A stretch of DNA of 58,808 bases from Polynucleobacter sp. JS-Safj-400b-B2 (GCF_018881975.1 NZ_JACVPJ010000013.1:1-58808), one strand, 5' to 3'; counted from the stretch's first letter, positions 16,501 through 25,067 are shown. Program-made: numbers and translations. Notes: generated by a model from the letters alone, not told the origin.

Positions 16501-17484
16501 ATGTTTAAAAAACTAATAAAAAACATAGTAATAAGTGCGGTAGTTATTCCGGCGGTTGTTCCAGTATTTGCAGGGGCAGCCTGGGCAGCCTATCCTGATA
16601 AACCTATCAAGATGATGATTGGCTATGCCCCAGGAAGTTCTACTGATATTGTCGGCAGGATGATCGCTAATGATCTTAGCCTTGCTTTAAAGCAGCCCAT
16701 TATTGTTGAGAACCGCGGCGGCGCAGCAGGAAGTCTGGCAGCAGATGCGGTTGCAAAAAGTGCTCCTGATGGATATACCATCTTATTCGCACAAAATGGC
16801 CTAGCCATTAATGTTGCAGCCAACCCAAAGCTTCCATTCAATGGCCAAAAAGATTTATTGCCAGTCGTTGGGGTGGCAGCTACTCCTCACATCCTGATTG
16901 TTAATAACAACTCACCAGCCAAGAGTGTTGCTGATTTAATGGCAATGCTTAAAGCTGAGCCGGGTAAATTGAGTTTTGGCTCTTCAGGTATTGGTAACTC
17001 CGATCATATGGCTGGCGAATTATTTTTAGCTACTACTGGATTACAGGCGATTCATATTCCCTATAAGGGTGGCTCGCCCGCCGCTACAGACTTAATGGGC
17101 GGGCAAATCGACTTTTATTTTGCAGGCATGCCAGTAGGCCTCCCTTTATATAAGGGCGATAAGGTAAGGGCATTGGCTGTCACCAGTAAAAATCGTTTTA
17201 GTGGCGCTTCAGAATTGGTAACAATTCAAGAGGCAGGCGTTAAAGGTTACGAGATGGCTTTGTGGCAGGGAGTATTTGTGCCTGCCAAAACGCCTCAAGC
17301 AATCATCAAGGAGTTGAATAACTCTATTTTGAAGATTCTAGAAACCCCCGAAATGAAGGACCGCTTTCAAAAGGCTGGGGTCCAAATTGCTCCGATGAAT
17401 ACGCAACAATTCTCTGACCTGTATTTTTCAGACATTGCTCGATGGAGGGTGGTGATCGAGAAGGCAAAGATAAAGCTAGATTAA
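16501..17484 (+). CDS. Bug/TctC-family tripartite tricarboxylate transporter substrate-binding protein
   Basis: A 327-residue periplasmic binding protein. A signal peptide (residues about 1-27, basic MFKKLIKN then a hydrophobic stretch ending AGAAWAA) is followed by the Bug fold: YPDKPIKMMIGYAPGSSTDIVGRM (ligand loop), IIVENRGGAAGSLAADAVAKS, DGYTILFAQNG, IPYKGGSPAATDLMGGQIDFYFA and a C-terminal AKIKLD. The ATG at 16501 has a strong GGAGGA at 16490-16495; longer readings start inside the Ldh gene and lack a signal peptide. It closes the sugar-acid operon and ends in an excellent terminator. No TctA/TctB membrane genes are nearby, so it is an orphan receptor; it likely binds the pathway acid. 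Confidence 0.9.
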   Translation: MFKKLIKNIVISAVVIPAVVPVFAGAAWAAYPDKPIKMMIGYAPGSSTDIVGRMIANDLSLALKQPIIVENRGGAAGSLAADAVAKSAPDGYTILFAQNGLAINVAANPKLPFNGQKDLLPVVGVAATPHILIVNNNSPAKSVADLMAMLKAEPGKLSFGSSGIGNSDHMAGELFLATTGLQAIHIPYKGGSPAATDLMGGQIDFYFAGMPVGLPLYKGDKVRALAVTSKNRFSGASELVTIQEAGVKGYEMALWQGVFVPAKTPQAIIKELNNSILKILETPEMKDRFQKAGVQIAPMNTQQFSDLYFSDIARWRVVIEKAKIKLD

Positions 17485-17507
17485 TCACCTGATCATTAAA
17501 ATGGAGG

Positions 17508-18209
17508 TTAGGCGCTGAGGTCAAAAACCAAGACCTCAGCGTTTTTTCCATTACAAATTGCCAATCGATCTTCTTCTTGAAATAAGAGGGCATCCCCAGC
17601 ATCCAACACTTGACCATTCACATTAAGTGAGCCATGAATAAGGTGAACGTAAAATTTCCTATTGGGATCTAATGTTAGATCGAATGATTGACCCTTATCA
17701 AAGAGTCCAGCATATATCCTGGCATCTGCATGAATTTTTACAGCACCATCATTTCCGGTGGGGAATGCGATGATGCGCAGCTTGCCATCTTTTTCTATTT
17801 CAGGGATGGATTGTTGTTCGTAGCCGGGCTCAATCTCCGAAACATTTGGCTCTATCCAGATTTGCAGAAAATGCGTAGTTTGATCTTTGGCGTGATTGAA
17901 CTCGCTATGGGTTACTCCACTACCCGCGCTCATACGTTGGACATCTCCAGGCGGAATCCCTTTGACATTGCCCATGCTGTCCTCATGTGCCAACTCTCCA
18001 GACAGTACGTAGCTAATAATTTCCATATTGCGGTGGCTGTGCTTGCCAAAGCCCATTCCTGCAGCGATCCGATCCTCATTAATCACTCTAAGGTTTCCCC
18101 AGCCCATAAAGCGGGGGTCATGGTAGCCGGCAAATGAAAAGGAGTGGAAGCTTTTGAGCCAGCCATGGTCGGCATAGCCACGTTCTTGGGATCTTCTAAG
18201 ATTTATCAT
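17508..18209 (-). CDS. Pirin family protein (YhhW-like)
   Basis: A 233-residue bicupin of the pirin family. Its N-terminus, INLRRSQERGYADHGWLKSFHSFSFA, and the metal-site stretch GFGKHSHRNMEIISYVLSG (His-x-His and Glu) are typical. GVTHSEFNH supplies a further His and Glu. The C-terminal cupin has lost most metal ligands, as in YhhW. YhhW-type pirins can act as quercetin 2,3-dioxygenases in vitro; the physiological role is unknown. The ATG at 18209 gives the family N-terminus; an in-frame TTG at 18227 would add six residues. Its final codons double as the terminator hairpin of the convergent operon. Confidence 0.87.
   Translation of the reverse strand: MINLRRSQERGYADHGWLKSFHSFSFAGYHDPRFMGWGNLRVINEDRIAAGMGFGKHSHRNMEIISYVLSGELAHEDSMGNVKGIPPGDVQRMSAGSGVTHSEFNHAKDQTTHFLQIWIEPNVSEIEPGYEQQSIPEIEKDGKLRIIAFPTGNDGAVKIHADARIYAGLFDKGQSFDLTLDPNRKFYVHLIHGSLNVNGQVLDAGDALLFQEEDRLAICNGKNAEVLVFDLSA
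17513..17547 (+). terminator. Strong intrinsic terminator of the sugar-acid operon, lying inside the pirin coding end
   Basis: CGCTGAGGTC (17513-17522) and GACCTCAGCG (17532-17541) form a perfect 10-bp stem with a nine-base loop, followed by six T (17542-17547). It terminates plus-strand transcription from the Bug gene. The entire hairpin lies within the last codons of the opposing pirin gene, whose stop codon is at 17508-17510. Confidence 0.88.
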
Positions 18210-18298
18210 GTTGTAGGAGGCATTCAAAGTTCGGTTGAAAGAATCAGAATAAGCCTATTATCATTAGCTTTAATAAAATTTGCTGATCGGTAAGCTAT

Positions 18299-19726
18299 AT
18301 GGGAAGCTTTAAAGAAGACCTTCAAGAAACATACTTAGGCATATCTGAGAGCGCTCAGCAGGGCTGGAGTGATTTCATTCAATTTTTGCATGAGACTTGG
18401 CCGATTCTGATTCTGCTACTAACTATCTTGATGGGTATTTGGTGGTATGCAGACCCACCGCCTCCAAGGCACGTTCTCATGGCAACGGGATCCGCAGGTG
18501 GTTCATACCAGGATCTTGGTAAAAAATATGTGGAGTTTTTCAAGGCAAAAGGCATTACTCTAGAGTTGGTAGCCACAATGGGGGTACAAGAAAATATTGA
18601 TCGCTTAGCAGATCGTGATGATCCCATCCAGGCTGCTTTTGTTCAGGCTGGAGTCGACCATACCAAGGAAGTAGCTGGTATTCAGTCTTTGGGCGCAATT
18701 GCTTATGATCCTATTTGGTTTTTTTATCGAGGCCCAGAGCTTAATTCTGCCGAGTCCGATTCGATTGGTGTCGTATTTAAATATTTTGCCAATAAAAAGA
18801 TTTCTGTGGGAATTGAGGGCAGCGGTACCCATGCTCAGTCAACCAAAATACTGAAGGCCGCTGGCTATGAAAAAGGAGTGCAAATTCTCAATCTTGCTGG
18901 ACATGAGGCAGTTAAAGCGCTGCAGGCAGGTGAGATCGATGGAACCTTTATTGTAGATTCTTACGAGTCGCCTAATGTGCAAAGTTTGCTCAATGACAAA
19001 TCATTGCATTTGCTTACTTTTAGACGTGCTGCAGCCTATGCCAAGTTAATGCCTTACCTAAACATCTTGCATATCCCCCAAGGGGCTTTTGATTTGCCGC
19101 GTAACTTTCCATCAACAGATATGAGGATATTGGCAACGACAACAAATCTTTTGATTGATGATCGCATGCATCCGGCAATTCAATTTCTTTTTTTAGAGGC
19201 TGCTAGAGAGATTAATGGAAAAGAATCTTTCTTCTCTGAGCATGGAGAGTTTCCTTCATTCAAGGATTCTATGCTGCCTGAGAGTCCCGTTGCAATTCAT
19301 TATCAGAAAAACAATTATCCTTTATTGGTAGCCTATTTTCCGTTTTGGATAGCAGAGTTAATTAATCGCCTCATGGTTATATTGTTGCCATTTTGTATTT
19401 TGGGATATCCGCTTTTGCAGGCTCTTCCAGGATATCGTGCCAAGCGCATGCAAAATAAGATTAATCGCTTGTATAGCTCGCTAAAAGCTTTGGAACAAGA
19501 ATTGCTCAGTGGTTTTAACGATGAGCAACGCGATGAGTACTTGAAAAGACTCAATTTGCTCGAGTATCAGGCCTTAAACATTAATATTTCGCAACGTATG
19601 TCTGGCGACTACTATGCTTTGCGTGCCAGCATTGACTACGTGCGAAATTGCTTAAACAGGGGCATTCATCCCTATCAATTTAATGAGGAAAAGGTTGAGG
19701 GTAAGAGTTCAGAACTCCTCTTATAG
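18299..19726 (+). CDS. Membrane-anchored TAXI-family TRAP transporter solute-binding protein
   Basis: A 475-residue protein. A short cytoplasmic N-terminus and a membrane segment (about residues 35-51, WPILILLLTILMGIWWYA) lead into a TAXI-type periplasmic binding domain (PPRHVLMATGSAGGSYQDLG, then GVQENIDRLADRDDPIQAAFVQ, then VGIEGSGTHAQSTKIL). A second membrane segment (about 345-375, around the NRLMVILLPFCILGYPLL stretch) and a roughly 90-residue charged, probably helical cytoplasmic tail follow. TAXI proteins normally serve TRAP uptake systems, but no TRAP permease genes are present here. The double anchoring suggests a sensor or scaffold role, or a permease located elsewhere. It is tail to tail with the PsiE gene, only four bases apart. 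Confidence 0.82.
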   Translation: MGSFKEDLQETYLGISESAQQGWSDFIQFLHETWPILILLLTILMGIWWYADPPPPRHVLMATGSAGGSYQDLGKKYVEFFKAKGITLELVATMGVQENIDRLADRDDPIQAAFVQAGVDHTKEVAGIQSLGAIAYDPIWFFYRGPELNSAESDSIGVVFKYFANKKISVGIEGSGTHAQSTKILKAAGYEKGVQILNLAGHEAVKALQAGEIDGTFIVDSYESPNVQSLLNDKSLHLLTFRRAAAYAKLMPYLNILHIPQGAFDLPRNFPSTDMRILATTTNLLIDDRMHPAIQFLFLEAAREINGKESFFSEHGEFPSFKDSMLPESPVAIHYQKNNYPLLVAYFPFWIAELINRLMVILLPFCILGYPLLQALPGYRAKRMQNKINRLYSSLKALEQELLSGFNDEQRDEYLKRLNLLEYQALNINISQRMSGDYYALRASIDYVRNCLNRGIHPYQFNEEKVEGKSSELLL

Positions 19727-19730
19727 GTCT

Positions 19731-20189
19731 TTATTCACTCTCACCGGTTCTACTTGGGAACTTAAACGACGCGTAGCGAACTACTGCATTAGCCAAAGCT
19801 AGTATCAGGATGGTTAAACCCATGTAGAGAATTGGCAAGTCTGCCTCATGTTTAGTATTGACTAAGTCAATAATGAGGCGAGTAACCGCAGTAATTGCAA
19901 CATAGATCAAAAAGCGAACAGGCATATGGTTGGTTTTGAAGTAGATGCCAACCATTGCGCCAATCTCTAAATAGATAAAAAGCAGGAGTAGGTCTTCAAT
20001 GGAGGCTGAGCCCTTCTGTGCCATTCCCATAAACGCAACAGCTGCCGACCATACAGTTGCTGCGCCAATACCAAATAATGCAATTCGATGAAACAAAGAT
20101 ACAAATAAATTGCCGATAGGTACAGTCCATTTCTCAATGGCATCCTCTAATTTAGATGCATCCTTAGGTGAGGTAGGGGTCATGTTCAT
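19731..20189 (-). CDS. PsiE family phosphate-starvation-inducible-like membrane protein
   Basis: A 152-residue membrane protein with four predicted segments. It has the PsiE pattern in the second half: DLLLLFIYLEIGAMVGIYF, then HMPVRFLIYVAITAVTRLIID. PsiE proteins are small inner-membrane proteins induced by phosphate starvation in E. coli, with unknown mechanism; regulation here is not visible. The start is set at ATG 20189 because GGAGG lies four bases upstream. A longer frame beginning at 20249 has no ribosome-binding site and adds residues that do not fit the family. It follows the sulfide dehydrogenase genes on the same strand but is separated by a likely terminator. Confidence 0.8.
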   Translation of the reverse strand: MNMTPTSPKDASKLEDAIEKWTVPIGNLFVSLFHRIALFGIGAATVWSAAVAFMGMAQKGSASIEDLLLLFIYLEIGAMVGIYFKTNHMPVRFLIYVAITAVTRLIIDLVNTKHEADLPILYMGLTILILALANAVVRYASFKFPSRTGESE

Positions 20190-20247
20190 TAAGCCTCCGT
20201 TTTTAATATGTTTTGCCCAGTATAGGTATCTATCAAGCCATGTAAAC

Positions 20248-20277
20248 AAAAAAAGAGGCGCTAAGACCCCTTTTTTT
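20248..20277 (-). terminator. Likely intrinsic terminator between fccB and psiE-like gene
   Basis: Plus-strand AAAAAAAGAGG (20248-20258) pairs with CCCCTTTTTTT (20267-20277) apart from one mismatch, around an eight-base loop. On the minus strand this gives a G/C-capped hairpin whose 3' arm ends in seven T, 17 bases after the fccB stop. The short GC core makes it weaker than the other terminators in the window. Confidence 0.5.
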
Positions 20278-20294
20278 GGAAGTATTGACTTTGA

Positions 20295-21569
20295 TCAACC
20301 CAGGCTATCGGCCCAAATGTTGTGGGCCCATCCCCAGGCATAGACTCCCTCCAGTGTTGAAGGTGCAGGAGAGACTCCTCCAGAGCCTGGAACCGGTTTG
20401 AAGGTTTTTTCAGCGGCAATGTACTGATGGACGCTAGCGACGTGAACCACTTCTCGGTCATTCACAAAGCTGTAACAGGTATTGGTGAGCACTGGCGCAG
20501 GATTTATTTCCCAATTACTTAGTTCTGCCACAATCGCCGCAGCCGCTACCTTGGCATGTTGGTTAGCCATGTGGCCTGATTTAGGCATTGCATAGGCTAC
20601 TTGGATCGAATCTCCTAGAACATGAATGTCTTTCTGTGCGGTAGATTCAAAGTTGAGGAAGTTGACATTGACCCAACGTCCATTGGAATTCGCCAAGCCA
20701 GTTTTAACAGCGATCTCGCCCGCACTCATAGCAGGAAGTAAATTTAAAACATCTGCCTTAATATCATCTTGAATCTCAAGCTTGATGGTTTTTGTTTTGG
20801 CATCTACCGCTGTGACATTGTGCTTAGGGAGATACTCAATTATTCCTGAGTACTGATCTGCCCATACCTTTTTAAAGAGCGCACCTTTTGATGTGACATC
20901 TTGGTTGGCATCTAAAATCAGAACCTTAGATTTTGGTTTGTTCTGTTTTAGATAGTTGGCTACCTGGCATGCGCGCTCATAGGGGCCAGGAGGACAGCGA
21001 TACGGCGCTTCTGGAATGCTAATGGCGAAGGTGCCGCCATCACGCATAGAGGCAAGTTGCTTATGTAGGGCAGTAGTTTCAGGACCAGCTTTCCAAGCTT
21101 GCAAAGTAACGCCTGCTTTATTGGCTTGAGATAAACCTTCGATACTGTTCATCATCAAGGTTACACCGGGTGAAACAATCGCCTTGTCGTAGCGCAAAGT
21201 TTTTCCTGAGGCAAGCTTGACAGTTTTCTTGTCCGGATCCATGCTGATCACGCTATCTTGAATAATCTTGATCCCATGACGTTTGCTCAGGTTGTCATAA
21301 GAGCTGGTCAATTCGGATAAGGTGCGTGAGCCACCCACAACTAGGTTTGAGAGTGGGCAGGAAATGAAGGTGGGATTTGGTTCAATCAAAGTTACCTGAG
21401 CGGTGTTATTAGAGAACAGACGTAAATATTTAGCAGCAGTAGCGCCGCCATAGCCTCCACCAATGACGAGGATTTCTGCTTTCTGTAAGTTGGCCTTAGC
21501 CTGGCCTGAAAAGCCTGCGAGTAAACCGAGGGCAGCCGCGCTGTTACCAATAAAGTGTCGACGATCCAT
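20295..21569 (-). CDS. fccB: Flavocytochrome c sulfide dehydrogenase, FAD subunit
   Basis: A 424-residue exported flavoprotein. An RR-type signal (MDRRHFIGNSAAALGLLAGF) is followed by the FAD-binding motif ILVIGGGYGGATAAK (residues about 33-47), then FISCPLSNLVVGG, whose Cys71 is the expected redox/flavin-linked cysteine of the family. A C-terminal FCSD flavin-binding domain follows (PVLTNTCYSFVNDREVVHVASV, read in two parts). FccB oxidises sulfide to sulfur in the periplasm and passes electrons to its cytochrome partner, encoded 14 bases upstream on the same strand. An SQR alternative is less likely because of the Tat-type signal and the adjacent cytochrome. Confidence 0.86.
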   Translation of the reverse strand: MDRRHFIGNSAAALGLLAGFSGQAKANLQKAEILVIGGGYGGATAAKYLRLFSNNTAQVTLIEPNPTFISCPLSNLVVGGSRTLSELTSSYDNLSKRHGIKIIQDSVISMDPDKKTVKLASGKTLRYDKAIVSPGVTLMMNSIEGLSQANKAGVTLQAWKAGPETTALHKQLASMRDGGTFAISIPEAPYRCPPGPYERACQVANYLKQNKPKSKVLILDANQDVTSKGALFKKVWADQYSGIIEYLPKHNVTAVDAKTKTIKLEIQDDIKADVLNLLPAMSAGEIAVKTGLANSNGRWVNVNFLNFESTAQKDIHVLGDSIQVAYAMPKSGHMANQHAKVAAAAIVAELSNWEINPAPVLTNTCYSFVNDREVVHVASVHQYIAAEKTFKPVPGSGGVSPAPSTLEGVYAWGWAHNIWADSLG

Positions 21570-21583
21570 AATGTACTTTCTGA

Positions 21584-21916
21584 TTATTTCTTGCCAAGTT
21601 GATTGGAGATGGTTTCGAGTTGCTCGTCTGTATAGCCTTTGGCTAGTTGGGGCATGATGGTGCCTTCGCGCGCACCAGATTTAAATGCCTTTAGTTGAGC
21701 TAGCATTTGTTCGCTAGTGAGGTTGTTGATTAACGGCATTCCACCATCAACCACACCTTTTCCATCGGTTCCATGACAATTAGCACAGGTAGCTGCAAGA
21801 CTGCGTTTGTATAAATTGTTTGCATCAGCATTTTGGGCAAGAACGCTTCCGCTCCAATGACTTACGCCAATATAGATTGACAATAAGACTGCGGGTTTTA
21901 AAAACTTTGCTGGCAT
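21584..21916 (-). CDS. Monoheme class I cytochrome c, sulfide dehydrogenase electron acceptor subunit
   Basis: A 110-residue exported cytochrome. After a signal peptide ending near LAQNA, the heme-binding motif CANCH covers residues 44-48. Met88 in GTIMPQLAKGYTDEQ is the probable axial ligand, and the last helix YTDEQLETISNQLGKK is typical of class I c-type cytochromes. It is the first gene of the two-gene unit with fccB, so it is the likely electron acceptor subunit (FccA-like). Some characterised FccA proteins carry two hemes; this one has one, as in the green sulfur bacterial type. Electrons would flow on to the respiratory chain. Confidence 0.84.
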   Translation of the reverse strand: MPAKFLKPAVLLSIYIGVSHWSGSVLAQNADANNLYKRSLAATCANCHGTDGKGVVDGGMPLINNLTSEQMLAQLKAFKSGAREGTIMPQLAKGYTDEQLETISNQLGKK

Positions 21917-22092
21917 AAAATCTGTCTCCGTGCAGAATATTTTCTGAGTATTACATTACATATTGCTTTGCTAGCATCTTAATCAAGAAGACTCTGAAAT
22001 AGGGTATTGATTTCAGATACATTTTTCATAAGCTCATTCGAAAATCTGCTTATCGCTATTTTTATTCTAGTTTCTAGTAAGCCCTATAAACT

Positions 22093-23820
22093 ATGGGTAT
22101 GCGAGGTACATTTTCTTTCCGTTCTGCCTTATTCATACTTCTTTTAGGTGTTTTTACCTATCTTTATGGTTTGGATAGCCGTTTTGCACCTAAAAACGGT
22201 GACGAGTATCCCTATATGCATATTGTGCGGATGACGGCAGATTCAGGCCACTGGTTACCGCTCCAGTCTGAAATGGACGGTATCAAAAACACAAAGCCCC
22301 CGCTTATTTTTTGGCAGGGAATTGCGAGCACCCACTGGGCAAGCGAATGGACATTAAGCAATTTACGTTGGCCTAGTGTTTTGTATACCGGCCTCACAGC
22401 ATTTTTCTTATTTTTAGCAGTTCGACGATTTAGTGGCAAAACACAAACCGGACTATTGGCGGCATTAGTCTGGCTCTCCTTTTTTGCGACCTATCGCTAT
22501 GGACGCCCATTCTTAGCGGATCCCCCAGAGGTTTTTTGGATTTCACTACCATTTTTAGCAATCTTGTATTGGGGTAAGAGCGCGTTTGAATCAAAATTCT
22601 TTTTTCCGCTCATGGCGGGAGTTTGTCTGGGCCTCGCTTTATTTGCAAAATCTTTTGCTTATATTGTCCCCGCTTCATTTGCTATGGGGCTCTACTACTG
22701 GCGCTGGCGGCAGTGGAGCATTCCCCAAGTCATCATTCGAGATTTATATAAGTCAATCTTCATTGCCGTGATTGCCTTAGGTATATTTGCCTTATGGTTT
22801 GCGATGGACCCTAATCCAGAAGCTGTTTGGAAAGAATTTGTAGTGGGTGAGAATGCCGGTAAGTTTGCCGCGCGTCAGTCTAATTACGTGATGGATCTGC
22901 TACGGGGTGGCGACAGTATTTGGCTGTTAATGATTACTACGATAGCCAATGCAGGTTTATTTAGCTTTGTATTGATTTCTAGTTTGATGCAGTGCTGGCG
23001 TGCCCGTCGATTTCTCAGTTTGGAAGAAGTCTTACTGCTGCTCTTGATTGCAGCATTCTTTATTGTGTTCAGTTTGCCTAGCCAAAGATCGGGTCGCTAT
23101 CTGTTGCCCGTAATGCCGGCATTTGCAGCGCTGATAGCTCTGTATTGGGATCGATTGCCTTTGTGGGGCTTTCGCATTGCATTGCTTTTGCAATTACTAG
23201 TGCTATCACTGTTGCTGTGGATTGGTATCAATCTGCAATTCTCACAATTCATTGGCACTGCAGGCGTATGGACTTATTCCTATTGCCATTGGATTCTCAT
23301 GTCAGCGGGATTACTGGTTGCCTTGTTTGGCTTATTTAAGCAAAGCCTCACAAAAACCTTTTCTTTGGCCGCATGCTTTTTAGTGTATTGCGCTTTGACG
23401 AGCAGCCTTGCTCCACTAGAGGGTCGTTTAGGGCGTTATTCTGCAGAAACGATTGCACAGCTGCAAGATAAGGATGTTTGGATTCCTTGCGACTATCGTG
23501 CCAAAGATGAGGAATATCGATTGCTAATGCCAGGTGCAAAGCTACATGGTTATTTGGCCAAAGATGCTGGTGAAGTTGTAACCCTGACATCAACCTATCC
23601 TTTGGTAGCGCTACATGCACCTTTGGGTACTCGGCTAGTGCTTTGTGATTCTTGTCAGATTGTTGGCCAAAGAATGGAAATGAGGGCGCGCCACTCCAAT
23701 GAAGAAATTAACGAGATGCTTATGGGGCAGATTGGCAAACATTTATTTGTAAATGAGTATTTAGTTTCTACACCAGCCTCTAATCCAGATTTATCAAGCG
23801 TGAAGGATGTTTGTAGATGA
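22093..23820 (+). CDS. Glycosyltransferase family 39 / ArnT-like integral membrane protein
   Basis: A 575-residue membrane protein with about ten to twelve hydrophobic segments. Its first periplasmic loop carries the GT-C signature: FAPKNGDEYPYMHIVRM with the catalytic Asp/Glu pair, then TKPPLIFWQGI near residues 56-68, as in ArnT and PMT-like enzymes. A C-terminal soluble region of about 120 residues follows. GT39/ArnT enzymes transfer a sugar from a polyprenyl-phosphate carrier to lipid A, protein or another glycan on the periplasmic side; acceptor and donor here are unknown. Its stop overlaps the start of the next gene (ATGA), giving tight coupling to the BNR-domain protein. No lipid A modification operon is nearby. 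Confidence 0.82.
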   Translation: MGMRGTFSFRSALFILLLGVFTYLYGLDSRFAPKNGDEYPYMHIVRMTADSGHWLPLQSEMDGIKNTKPPLIFWQGIASTHWASEWTLSNLRWPSVLYTGLTAFFLFLAVRRFSGKTQTGLLAALVWLSFFATYRYGRPFLADPPEVFWISLPFLAILYWGKSAFESKFFFPLMAGVCLGLALFAKSFAYIVPASFAMGLYYWRWRQWSIPQVIIRDLYKSIFIAVIALGIFALWFAMDPNPEAVWKEFVVGENAGKFAARQSNYVMDLLRGGDSIWLLMITTIANAGLFSFVLISSLMQCWRARRFLSLEEVLLLLLIAAFFIVFSLPSQRSGRYLLPVMPAFAALIALYWDRLPLWGFRIALLLQLLVLSLLLWIGINLQFSQFIGTAGVWTYSYCHWILMSAGLLVALFGLFKQSLTKTFSLAACFLVYCALTSSLAPLEGRLGRYSAETIAQLQDKDVWIPCDYRAKDEEYRLLMPGAKLHGYLAKDAGEVVTLTSTYPLVALHAPLGTRLVLCDSCQIVGQRMEMRARHSNEEINEMLMGQIGKHLFVNEYLVSTPASNPDLSSVKDVCR

Positions 23821-25067
23821 GTCGTGTCATTGCTCTGTGTTTTTTATTACTTTCTGCAGTGATTGGTTTTCTGCATATCGATAGTCGTCCAGCTTGGGCG
23901 CCATTTGTTGTTTCAGCCATTCAGTTCGACGAAGTGGTGGAGGAGTCGATCACATCCAAGTCAAAGGACCCAATAAAAGCCAGTATTCCCGTGCCGCAAT
24001 CGAATTGGTTGCCTGATACAGGCGCTGCTTCTGTTCATGCTGCTTCTATGATTGCACTCAAGGATGGTGCGGTAAGGGCATTTTGGTTTGCCGGTAGCCG
24101 TGAAGGTGCTGCAGACGTATCGATCTTTAGCTCTGTATATGATGCGAAGTCAGCTAACTGGAGTGCACCTACTGTTGTAATAGATCGAGTGAGCGCAGAG
24201 AAGGGTCTTGCACGCTACATCGCCAAGTTAGGCAATCCTGTTCCTGCCCGCTTGGCTGATGGACGTCTACAGCTTTACTTTGTGACAGTCTCTATCGGCG
24301 GCTGGGCAGGAAGCTCAATTTCTGCCATGACATCTGATGATGAAGGTTTGACATGGGTTAATCCACAGCGCTTGATCAGTTCGCCTTTGCTGAACTTAAG
24401 TACGCTGGTGAAATCGCCTAGCATCCTATTTGCCGATGGACTCTTAGGGTTGCCTGCCTATCATGAGTGGATAGGGCGCTTTGGAGAGTTCCTGAGGTTA
24501 GATGCAGGGCAAGTGATTGATAAGCGTCGCATGAGCTCTGGACGCAGTGCAATTCAGCCGCTTATATTTGTGAATGATGCTCAGGATGCCAGTGCCTTTT
24601 TTCGCCAGACGCGTAGCGCAGGTTTACCTAAACAAATACCAGTTAGTCATACCCAAAACGCGGGTCAGAGTTGGCAACAGTCAGGGGATTTGGCGATCGC
24701 CAATCCTAATTCTGCAGTTGCTGGACTAACTCTTAATAATGGTGCTCGTATCCTAGTACTAAATAATATTGAAAATGGCCGCTATCGTTTGGTCTTATTG
24801 ATGAGCGATATTAAATCTGGTCAATGGCAAACTCTTGAAGTCTTGGAGGATGATGAGGCCTTGCCTGATGGCCAACGTAAAGAATTTTCCTACCCATACT
24901 TGTTAACCGTAGATGGCAATGATGCCCATTTGCTATACACCTGGGACCGTAAAAAGATTCGCCATCGTTATTTTTCTAGCGCTTGGTTAAAGCATACTTT
25001 TAGCAAGATGGAAGCTCAAGCAAAGGCATTGGAAGCAGAAGCTTCACGTCAGGAGGCGCAACAATGA
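23817..25067 (+). CDS. BNR/sialidase-like beta-propeller protein, membrane-anchored or exported
   Basis: A 416-residue protein with an N-terminal hydrophobic segment (about residues 3-19), a roughly 50-residue spacer and a sialidase-like propeller (BNR_2 type). Visible parts are FWFAGSREGAADVSIFSS near the start of the propeller, a proper Asp box SDDEGLTW and a degenerate one (SHTQNAGQSW). The closing blade reads FSYPYLLTVDGNDAHLLYTW, then DRKKIRHRYF. Canonical sialidase features (RIP motif, Tyr/Glu pair) are not clear, so hydrolysis of sialic acid should not be assumed. It is fused to its neighbours by four-base overlaps on both sides, so it very likely acts with the GT39 enzyme. The C-terminus is a Gln/Ala/Glu-rich helix. 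Confidence 0.75.
   Translation: MSRVIALCFLLLSAVIGFLHIDSRPAWAPFVVSAIQFDEVVEESITSKSKDPIKASIPVPQSNWLPDTGAASVHAASMIALKDGAVRAFWFAGSREGAADVSIFSSVYDAKSANWSAPTVVIDRVSAEKGLARYIAKLGNPVPARLADGRLQLYFVTVSIGGWAGSSISAMTSDDEGLTWVNPQRLISSPLLNLSTLVKSPSILFADGLLGLPAYHEWIGRFGEFLRLDAGQVIDKRRMSSGRSAIQPLIFVNDAQDASAFFRQTRSAGLPKQIPVSHTQNAGQSWQQSGDLAIANPNSAVAGLTLNNGARILVLNNIENGRYRLVLLMSDIKSGQWQTLEVLEDDEALPDGQRKEFSYPYLLTVDGNDAHLLYTWDRKKIRHRYFSSAWLKHTFSKMEAQAKALEAEASRQEAQQ

Noticed and set aside
10909..17484. Sulfolactate (SuyAB/ComC) pathway as the main reading of the catabolic island
   Set aside because: SuyA and SuyB are separate, shorter chains, whereas this dehydratase is a single 515-residue protein ending in the altronate-dehydratase motif; kept only as a weak alternative.
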